This document shows positions 45,499 through 64,000 of a stretch of DNA of 64,000 nt, in pieces. How positions within the stretch are numbered: the first letter of the stretch is position 1; the number at the start of each line of letters is the position of its first letter. Source of the DNA: Whitmania pigra (lineage: Eukaryota; Annelida; Clitellata; Hirudinida; Haemopidae). The translations under genes and the position numbers were made by a program. The stretch is taken from NCBI GenBank assembly GCA_021613335.1, contig JAJTWR010000392.1, positions 482,001 through 546,000 of the forward strand, written 5' to 3'. The notes below the pieces were generated by a model. The model was not told the origin of the DNA. It was given only the letters and a program-made list of their open reading frames with translations, and searched no databases.

Positions 45499-48400
45499 CT
45501 AGGTCGAATCGTCGATCTTGATAGGAAAGTTCAAAGGTCAAAGGGTAGCAGTTGATAATTAGATTGTCATTTCAAGTGGAAGGATTACTTTAAATTTCAT
45601 CAAACATGTGCAACAATGCATTTCTTCATAGCCTTTGTTTAATTTCGAAGCACAAATAATAAATAATAAATAATATAAACAATAATATTTTAATATTTGA
45701 TATATTTAAAATTTTATATTTAATTTATTTTTGAGTTATTTATTAACATTTAGTAACAGCCATACTGATGCATTATAATATGAGTAATTCAAAATTACGA
45801 AAAAAAGTAATTAATAACGAAACGAATAGATTAACAATAGCGAATAAATAAATTATTAACAAAATAAATAATAAATTGAGATTCACAAGATAACAAAACG
45901 GCAACCTCTTTTTTATCATGACATAGCTAAGCAGGATTCCAACAGATAGTATGAAGCCCAACATGATACTGGCTAGGAGTCCGGCTACTGTTTGTATTAG
46001 TGGATGATAATTTATTATAATTTATAAATTAGTTAGTCTAATTAATTAATTTCCTATTTATAACCAGCTGTCAATAAAGCTGCTTGATCTAAGCATGTTC
46101 AAGCTAATTGATGAAGTTGCTTAGCAGATTATTTATTTAACACAAATATATTTAAATCTATTTATTCATTACAGACCTACAACAGATACCGTCCTGATGA
46201 CATGAACTCTTGAATATTCAAACGAGGGGGTCAGAACTTGATTGGTAGAAATTGAATAAGTCAGGTTGGATTGGTCCACGTCGTTGGACGGTTTGTCTGC
46301 CAATTAACAAAATTTGTGATAATTTAATAATAATAATAATAATAATAATAATATTTAAAGCATCTTGTCAAACAAATCCACAGAATAACTTGAATTAATC
46401 TCTATTAGTTAAATAATAAAAATTCAACCATCGACTTAAATAAAACCAAAAAACTCTAATTCACCAATGCAGTCAAACGTATCGATCTCCCACAGTTGAC
46501 CTCTACAGATGACCTCTGCTTGGGTCAAGTTGGGTGACCTTGAGAGGACGAAACTCTCATGACAGGTCACGTGAGCCACCAATATTTCACCGATAAATTC
46601 GAACTTGACTTCTGCACTTAAGGGCTCCAAGGTCACAGGGCAACCGAAGCCAATGGCTGGAATGTAACAATTATTTATTATTACGATAACTAACAAGTGA
46701 TGAGTTAATTAACCACCACTGAAAATAACAGCAACCAACCTACAATCACTACAACTGAACTTATTAATGCTCAAGGTTCTTCCGCATGGTCTAATGGTTA
46801 AGGCTGCGCCTCTCACAACGACAGCACGAATTCGAACCCCGTTGCGGGTGCTCCGTCCTAATCATCTAGCTATGCAACGGACGTTAATGAAACAATTATA
46901 ATTTTATTGACCCTCAAAGTATATCAGAAATCCCCTCTGAGACAATCCAGACGATCCAGTCTTGAGACTGACAGTGGCTTCATCCGCTCGCAGGTGGATG
47001 TTTTGATAGCCAACTGCACCGCATTCCTTGAAGACTTCCCCATCACTTGACAGTCCATCACCTGCTGTTATCACCACATGCTCCAGACACCCGGATGATC
47101 TGGTGATGAATTAAATTCTTTGATTACTATTAATTATGATTAAGTAATTAATTTTAGACTTAATAATTAAGGATGGTTACTTAGTTGATTATTGCTGAAG
47201 TTTAAATGTATTTTTTTAAAAAAAGGCAATTAACGCATTTTCTTGATAATTGATAAGATTAATTAATTAGTTGGAAAAAAACTGAAGTTAATTGTATATT
47301 TGAACAGGTTATTCGTATCATTATTGCCTCTGTTGCTCGTATTAAGGTCGTTGCTAGGTCTCATTTAAGTTTCAAATACCTCAGTTTTAATCAACTACAG
47401 TCAATTGTTTAAGAAATCTCTAACGAATCACAATAAATAATATTATAATTTAAAACAATTTTCAATATTATAATTTAAAACAATCGATAATATTACAATT
47501 TAAAACAATTAATAATATTACAATTTAAAAATAATAATTAATCTACACATAACCACTCCCAAGTCAATAAATCACCTGCGAACATCAAGCTCAAAATCAA
47601 AGATGCTGATGACAATCTCTTGATCAATTTGAACTTTAAGGTGCCACAGACAGTCGAGGTTGCTGTCGTACATGTTGGGGTAGTTTGGACTGGATATGAA
47701 CCCATGGTCAAACAAAATGACCCTCGTGTCGTATTGGCTCTTGACCTTGTTCGGGGTTAAAGGTTGAAGTTCAAAGTGGTAATTGATGGTCATTCATCGA
47801 TAATATTTAATGATTATGATTAATTGTTTGATTAATTACTAATTGGTGTTTGTGGTTACATTAATGAATGCAATTGCATTGTTTTATAAATCGTTTATTT
47901 AATTTGAATAAAGACATAAAGATTATAAATTCAATATGATTTGATAGCTATAAATAACTTTTGTAACTAACCAGCTGTGGATATCCCAAGGATGTGTCAC
48001 CACCTTGTGTTCCATAATTGTTGTTGTTGCAGTGGTTGTTAATGGAATTAACTGATCAGCGAACGGGGCCAATATTTGTCAATTAAAAGAAAATTTAACA
48101 AAAGCTGTGATAAACCAATTAATTTAAAAAAAAATTGAAAATAATGATGATAATAATAATAAATATTCCTGAAAAATATCCACCTGCTATGCATTCATAT
48201 TCCACGATCAAGAATCCACTCCCAAAGCATGGATCTCCGAACGCAGCCGGTGTAGCCGGAAGGAAGCAGTGGCGTCTCCCCGCGCATGCTCTATTCAGAC
48301 TAAAACGAACGTCGATGTCGCAATCTGTCGTCAAGGAAACGCTGCAAACAGCAGCTGATTGGCTGGAGTAAAAATGGAGTTATGATGGCATCTTTGAATG

Positions 48401-50292
48401 AAATCAGAAATTTTGACATTACATCACCTTATCATATGTAAATCACCTTATTAAATTTGGATTACTAGTTAAGAATTGTAAATTACGTAAAATTGGGTTT
48501 ATACTTTACACGATTAGATGGATCTTAGTAATCACGTGATCATTAGTGATCATGTGATCATTCTGTGAATGGGCAGGTTTAAAGTGTTCATCATATGTTT
48601 GAGAGACATATTTCAAAATATTTATAAATAATTTATTTTGTAACACTAACAACAAATTGTTTAGAATGTTAACAAAAAAATAAAATAATAATAATAATAA
48701 TAATAACAGCAACAACCTAAAGGTTCATATCAACCTATCATTGAGGCCGTATCTCGCAGTAGTCCACAGTATTACTTCCTCATGACGACAAATGACGGCC
48801 AGAACACCTGTCTGACAAACTGTGAGTGATGTCACCTGTGATTTCAGGTAGATAACGGTAACAACCACCGTCCATTGGATACCTGTAGTTGTTAAGCAGA
48901 TGAGTTAGTCGTTTAGAGATTATTAGTTAATTGATAAGTTATAGTAACATAATTTATATATTTATTTAAGAATGTGATGTAATTCAATAATTAATTTACT
49001 TAAAAATATTGCATGATACTGATCATTACAATTCCATACTTATAATAATTGCTTTTACATTATTATTATTTCATATTTATAATAATTATGATTTTATTAT
49101 AACTTCATCTTTATTATAATTTCCTCTGATTTCTTGACGTTCATTGAAGACGAAGATGATGTTTGACGCATTGGAGTGAAACACCATCTCCATATTTATA
49201 TCTACTTTCCATTTTATGGATTTATTCAATAAATGAGAAATTGTTTCGAATAAATTATATTAATAAATTTGGTTTAATATTTACAACAAATTAATACATA
49301 ACTATGTAAATAAGATTAATATTTTTCAAATGGCAAAAAATTAAGTTAATATTAAGGTAAATACTTTTGATATTGAAATTTTTAAATTATTTAATTAAAA
49401 TGAATTTGGTATGCCGAAATTAGATGATAAATTAGTTATTAAAATGAACAATTCTAAAATTAACTTTAATAAATTTTATTATAAAAAGATAAATAAGGAA
49501 ATTACAGTCAAAAGAAAAAATAATGGATTTTCAAGTATTTATATTCTGAGAAAATTAAGACTCTGTCTTAAGGTAGAATCGTGTTGTAGGTTTTAAAATT
49601 GTAATAATACTTTATAATAATGTAATAACATAATATAATAATACTTATATAATAATATTATATAATTATAGAATATTATAAATATGATTTTATACCAAGT
49701 ATAGTATTATATTTTCAAACTGTAATAACTGCCATCATTTCAACGTAGGAAGTGGGAGGTCTTGAATTAATTCATTCAAGTTGATATTATTCCTTTATTA
49801 TTCATTTGAAGCGATCCGAAATGTGCCATCATCATTATCATCGTCCTCATCATCGTGGTCCTCATCATCGCCACCACCACTACCATCATCAGCGACGTCA
49901 TACCATATGCGGTATTCCTTCCAAGATTTACAAGCATGAGTTGATCTTCTGGTGAGTTTAAACGTAAAATCTTCTTTTTCTGCAAGAAACAATTTTTAAT
50001 TAATTAATTATTGAATAAATCGAGTGCAAACAATGAATATGGTTGAATATTGAATGATTAAGCAATAGAGTACTATTTTAAGTCAATAATTTGTAAATTG
50101 TTAAGTTAACGAAATAGAAAGACATGTATGTATCAAATAATTTATATGAGAATCGATAGGTTAAATCGAATTAAGTTAAATATATAAGTGAAATAATTCA
50201 ATCATCTATTGCCCTCTCACCTGACACCTGTGCTTTGATTGGTACCTCATGCCGTAAAAGGCTTTATAAAGAATCGCATTCACCTTCACCAT
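45499..50292 (-). CDS. type I membrane receptor: SUEL lectin - CUB - sushi - TM
   Basis: Minus-strand exons with matching phases: 48835-48735 and 48362-48184 (SUEL/rhamnose-binding lectin: VICRHEEVILWTTARYG ... RACAGRRHCFL ... AFGDPCFGSGFLIVEYEC), 48051-47972 (Asn-rich linker), 47745-47576 and 47099-46912 (CUB: FISSPNYPNMYDSNLDCLWH ... CLEHVVITAGDG ... GFLIYFE), 46656-46465 (sushi/CCP: GCPV ... HVTCHESF ... CRGQLWEIDTFDC), 46296-46177 (Ser/Thr stalk) and 45987-45887 (TM helix ASIMLGFILSVGILLSYVM followed by KKR). Together a carbohydrate-binding cell-surface protein with a short tail. A last exon 45516-45499 (IDDST) is tentative. The 5' end is unsure: a phase-0 exon at 50292-50221 (MVKVNAILYKAFYG) may start it, but a clear signal peptide was not found. 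The CUB exon 2 donor (gtcaat) is atypical. Confidence 0.85.
46781..46905 (+). repeat. tRNA-headed SINE (5' part)
   Basis: Pol III-type A box (tggtctaatggttaag) and, ~40 bp on, a B box-like attcgaacccc, as in tRNA genes, but the cloverleaf is incomplete. It is followed by ccgtcctaatcatctagctatgcaacggacgttaatgaaac, shared with 5.37 and 60.17 kb. It lies in the lectin receptor gene, antisense to it, ending about 10 bp from the CUB exon 2 donor. Confidence 0.7.
47428..47535. repeat. ~30-bp AT-rich tandem repeat, about 4 copies
   Basis: Units of the type aatattataatttaaaacaat in the intron between the two CUB exons. Confidence 0.85.
49798..49969 (-). other. possible exon upstream of the lectin receptor (unresolved)
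   Basis: A good acceptor (ttgtttcttgcag) at about 49970-49983 opens frames in two phases on the minus strand. One gives FTFKLTRRSTHACKSWKEYR and an Asp-rich ATC-microsatellite tail to a stop; the other gives LRLNSPEDQLMLVNLGRN with a good donor (gtatga) at about 49902. It could be a 5' exon of the lectin gene or part of another gene. I cannot choose. Confidence 0.3.
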
Positions 50293-51738
50293 TAATATGA
50301 ATGTCCCATGCATCCATGCACTCCATCTATTTTTTTTTATCTTGTTACTTGTTAACTGATAAACTGTATTATATACTTAAAAGTTTGGGCGATCAAGCAG
50401 TAATAGATCGAGTGATATAATAAATTAGTTAATAATAAATATTTGTTTAATTGTATTTTTGAATTTATAATGAATTAAATAAAATTGGATTTTGTGCTTA
50501 TAACCATTGAAGTGAACGAATATCAATAATTTGAAAGGAACATTCAAAAAGTTTAAAAATATTGGGTATTGTTTTGCTGGTTAAGTGGTTAATTGCGAAT
50601 TAAAAATGAGTTCTAATGTTCTAAATCAGTTCTGAATATTTAACAATTATCTTAAAAATGATTAAAAATATTTAATCTTTTGCAAACAAATTCGATCCCA
50701 TTATTTTTAAATTATTTGGTAATATTAACAATAACTATTATTAAATTATCATGTATATGTAATAAAATAATATTTGTTTTAATAACAATAACAATAGTAA
50801 TTATTTGTTTAATTGTAAACTTCTTAGAGATATGAGAATCATTGATAGACTTCCGTATTGAATGTTCAAATGATAATCTCCTTTTACATGCAAAATAAAA
50901 ACTTCAAAATTTAAGTTAATTCATAAAACCTAATTATGATTGAAAAATTCATCATTAATCTATAATTTTTTTATTGATTAATTAACGTAATTAAATTAAT
51001 TATTTATCGTAATTATTTTTGAGAAATCATTTTTTTGAAGTTCAGTTCGGAGAATTGTTGGTGAGAACCATTGTTGGTTGTTGATTGATCATTTGGGAGG
51101 GAACATTGGAAAATCACAAATTACGAGATGCATGTAACAGCCTTACAAAATGAATTCTTAATTACCTAATTGTCATTTCTTCTTAATTTCACATTTATAT
51201 TAACACTCGATTATCCTAATTTACGCTCTTATTTAATTTAATTTAATTTAATTTATAATTGTTTATGGTCAATTAATTAATTCTCAGAGTTGTTAAACTT
51301 TCCCGTTAACTATAAACATGAGGGGCTTCACGAACGTTTCATACGTTAATTTTGTTCTTCCTGAATCACTTAATAGGTTCTCATCCCGAACCCTGCTTCT
51401 CTTATAATTGTACTTTCTGCTGACGTAATTGCCTCCTCACTTGAATATTCATGAAATAATTATTTATGAATAACAATTAAGCAAGCCCGTCCAAACTTAA
51501 AGATCCGGCCTACTTAGCATTTCCTTGTCTTCTGTCTGGCTGTGAAGTTGGAATATCAATTCGGACGTCTATTTTTGTTCTTCTTGCTCTTTGGAATGAC
51601 GAATTGTTTTGACCGGAATAAATAAATTTAATTGGAATAAATTAGTGACTAACACACAACTGACTAGCGAATTAGAGGATTAGTCTCATTAAGATAGTAA
51701 ATACCTAAAGAGGTAATTGGCCGAATAAGGATAACAAA
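50293..51738. other. intergenic between divergent lectin receptor (-) and adaptor (+) genes
   Basis: AT-rich; contains 5' flanks of both genes. The stretch 51330-51560 is less AT-rich and may be the adaptor promoter or 5' UTR. No clear TATA box. Confidence 0.4.
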
Positions 51739-61062
<9,324 letters not shown>

Positions 61063-64000
61063 AAGGAGCATTTATTTCGGTGAGGTTCAAAAAGGATTAC
61101 GACTTCATGTGCATCATCTTCGGTCACTGAAATTGATAAGAAGCACTTTCGAAATCAAGATCATTTTGTTGTTGTAGTTGCTGCTATTTTGATGATGATG
61201 ATGACGCCGTTGTTGTTGTTGCTGCTATTGTTGTTGCTGTTGTTGTTGATAATCGAGACGAAAAAAATGCAGTTTTGTCGTTTTATTAAATTTAATTTAT
61301 AATTATTTTATTACATCCTTAAACTTTGTTCTACTATTAGACTTAATCTAGTTTAGAATAAATTTGCATGTTTTGCAATTTAATAATTTAATTACTTCGT
61401 TAACTAAGAAAGTAAACTAGAAGATCCAAACAAATCATTTATTTAATAAAGACTTATTTTTTTACAAAAATATGACCACTTAAATTACTTGAATTGTCTC
61501 TGGAAATATTAAAAAAATTGAAAACTCTGATAAATCATGTGAATTAAATAAAAAAACTTCTGGGCATATTTAACTAAAAATTAAATAATCAATTAAGCAT
61601 AATCAGTTTATTAAGTGGTCAGTTGAAAAATTTATTAATTTACAAATAATTCAATAAACACAATTAATTTATTAAATAGTTTTTTAAAAAATGTAATGGA
61701 CTGCCATCTTTCGAAGCCTGTTGAACTGAATGAGGATAAATGTAAAAAATTTCCATTTCTCTCGATAACGGGAATTTTTTAGCAGAAAATTTTAATTAAA
61801 TAAATTACATTAAATCAAATTACAAAATATCATAATATTTCATTTACATCTCACCAATCATTAATATAAATCACTGTTAAAGACTTGGATCCACAGACTA
61901 AATTTTTAAATTAGTAAATTATTAATATTATTATCATTGTCATTATTGTTATCATTATCATTATCTCTATTGTCATTATAATTATTATTTATAATTAATT
62001 ATTCGTGGTCACAGTAGATGCAACGCATGCTTGTAATTGCGGCACAAATAAAACCACTGAGTCCTTCCTGAGTCTCTGCAGTCACCTGAATCAGATCACC
62101 TGAGACCTTAGTAATTCAGAAATTAATGAAACAAGAAGACCATCCTTAGACCCTCTCCCTAGACAGCTTCTGGGATTTAGACATTGGTCTTCCTGTGCGT
62201 ACAGGACCATCCACCAATCAGAAAATACCTTTTTATACTTCTCAGGTTGTCAGGGTAGAGAGGAAAGATGGAGACTGAATTGTGGGGCTCCACCAACCCG
62301 ACAGCATCAGGGCCTCTGCCTGAGTAAACCCTATTAGACCCTTAGAGTCAGAATTCCACTTGGTAACTCGTAAAGGTAAACACCGACTGAAGCCATCGTT
62401 GCGGCCTACCCCCAGAAAACGACATCTTAAGGGCTGATAATTTTGAGAGCAGGAAATCTCCTCTGAGTATCCTTCTCAATGGCATTAAAGGTTATTAATA
62501 AATACAGGAATAATTATTCATATTTTGCGGGCTCCAGAACCCTAACTAGAACACTCTCCGCTGATTATTCATTAAATAGTATGAATATTCATGATAAAGA
62601 GAAACAAGCAACAGTTAGTGATAAATAATTAGTAATTAATAATTTCAAGAAATTACGAACTTATTTTATGCCAATTCACTATTCACAAGAAACGGTTTTA
62701 ATCGATGTTGACTCTGAAATTAAATTCGGATTCATTCGTTAGTTCGAACCCAGCGGGTCACGAACTTGGAGCCCGCGGATTAAGGATGCAAACATAACTA
62801 CAAACAGTCGTACACAAACACACGCACACTCGTACAACAGATCACATACATTCTATACGTTTGATCACATACACTCCACATTCGATTGAAAGCAAGATCA
62901 CAAGTTATCAAATTCTTATTTGATAATTTTTATTAATTTAGTAACGGAAATAAGAAGTTAAATTTTAATGATTGACATGCTTATTGATGTTTATTACGAT
63001 CATAGACAAACAGACAAACGCAAGCAGACACTTAATCACAGACATGATGTTCTCACGTGCACACGTGCACACATGATCACAACATGATCGAGAGTTTCAT
63101 CAAAGCAAACAGTTGAAGTGGAATTGACAGATCTCAATAAATATTTGCTTTCGTTCACACCATCACGGACCTAGAAAAATCCCGCCAATGTTTAAAAGTC
63201 ACATACACATTCGTTCACGGACATAGGTTTTCACTGACACACACGCACCGAGACACAGACGTATGCACAAACATTCTTGAAGTAACTCCTTCCAAACGAG
63301 TATGCACACTCACCTTCGCAAATCATCCCTCACAGACACTCACATGCTTAAGCGCCCATGTGTAATCGGAAGTTCCACATCCATTCACGCATGCCTAACG
63401 GGCATCGTAACCGCAGTAATAACCCGAGTTATTTTCTCTGTTGTTCATTACTTTTTACGACTTCTGCTTCAAAAGAAATTTTGACTCAGAGAGTGGTAAT
63501 TCATTCTCAGAGGTTCCCACAAAAAGATGAAGGACTGCCCCAAGTCCTCAGTTATCAGGGACCACCACTGATTGAAGACTTCCATTGTCAGACATATGTG
63601 CGTCTCAAAATTATGAATGAGCCATTTGAGTTATGTCTTGTAATAGCGTGAAAATATTAAAAATAGAAACTATTATGACATGAATAATAGTAATAAGATG
63701 GTGATGATGACGATGTCGACGACGACGACGACGATGATGATGATAATAACAATAATAATAGTAACAATAATAACAATAACAATAATATTATTATTATTAA
63801 TGTAATGTATAGAGGTATTAATAATGACTATCATGACATAATAATCATCATCAGCAGTAACAACATAGTTTGTTGTTATTGTTGTCTGTGTGGGATTCGA
63901 AATTGAGCTTACTGGCGGTCCATTGTTACTGATCAACAACATCAACAACTGTTTTTAACAATAACAACAACAATTGCAATAACAGCAGTAATTATAGTAA
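61063..64000. other. no gene seen; low-complexity and one less AT-rich block
   Basis: 61190-61250 is a GTT/GCT-rich microsatellite. 62030-62560 is distinctly less AT-rich, with a unique, non-repetitive look (for example gcctacccccagaaaacgac, tccaccaacccgacagcatc), possibly part of an unrecognised transposable element, without an intact frame. 62810-63330 is CACA/ACAC-rich. 63700-63800 is GAC/ATG/AAT microsatellite. Frames at 63302-63651 have no support. Confidence 0.4.

Noticed and set aside
46781..46855. Functional tRNA gene
   Set aside because: A and B boxes are present but the acceptor and T stems do not pair and the sequence continues into a repeated tail; it is a SINE head.
62740..62800. 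Minus-strand tRNA-like B box (gggttcgaact)
   Set aside because: No A box at the right distance and no cloverleaf pairing that I can see.

Overview
The window is AT-rich animal nuclear DNA. Its genes are split by GT-AG introns and separated by long AT-rich spacers, with many microsatellites, AATAAA signals and decayed DNA transposons. The gene set (beta-1,4-galactosyltransferase, TFIIS, SH3BGR-like, a SUEL-lectin/CUB/sushi receptor, a GAB/DOS-like docking protein, a CAP secreted protein) is that of a bilaterian invertebrate. A lophotrochozoan such as a leech-like annelid would fit, but this is a guess from style, not an identification. Nothing prokaryotic or viral was seen. Multi-exon models were joined by hand by matching splice phases and family conservation; each is one entry spanning its exons, which are listed in the text.

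Layout. 0-5.1 kb: the last exon of an unidentified + strand gene (203-381), a possible minus-strand first exon with an eh1-like motif (1006-1170), a GAGT satellite and ATT repeats. 5.9-9.8 kb: a complete six-exon beta-1,4-galactosyltransferase (372 aa) whose fourth exon is preceded by an exact 123-bp duplication of its own splice acceptor. 11.1-14.4 kb: an intronless TFIIS gene between two direct copies of a ~0.6-kb sequence. 14.9-18.4 kb: a four-exon minus-strand leucine-rich-repeat protein (791 aa). 18.9-25.3 kb: a transposon-rich zone with a broken Tc3-like element, an internally deleted pogo-like element, a CAP gene on the minus strand, a decayed second CAP copy and a dispersed repeat pair.

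25.9-28.7 kb: a three-exon SH3BGR-like thioredoxin-fold gene (127 aa). 29.9-30.1 kb: a 59-aa single-pass membrane micro-protein with its own poly(A) signal. 31.3-44.5 kb: the most unusual part, a run of compositionally extreme genes without signal peptides: one Pro/Tyr/Gln-rich gene with equal-length phase-0 exons (minus), then five + strand genes rich in Cys, Pro, Gln or His (97, 127, 313, 434 and 229 aa). They recall clustered sperm-tail or keratin-associated Cys-rich proteins but match no family I can name. 45.5-50.3 kb: a minus-strand type I membrane receptor (SUEL lectin, CUB, sushi, TM). 51.7-61.1 kb: a + strand GAB/DOS-like adaptor with an N-terminal PH domain, SH3 ligands and tyrosine motifs. 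61-64 kb: no gene seen.

The recognisable genes are independent housekeeping, secretory or signalling genes, not a pathway. The Cys/Pro/Gln cluster is the only stretch that looks like a functional neighbourhood. A tRNA-headed SINE family can be pieced together from four partial copies (near 5.37, 16.5, 46.8 and 60.2 kb).
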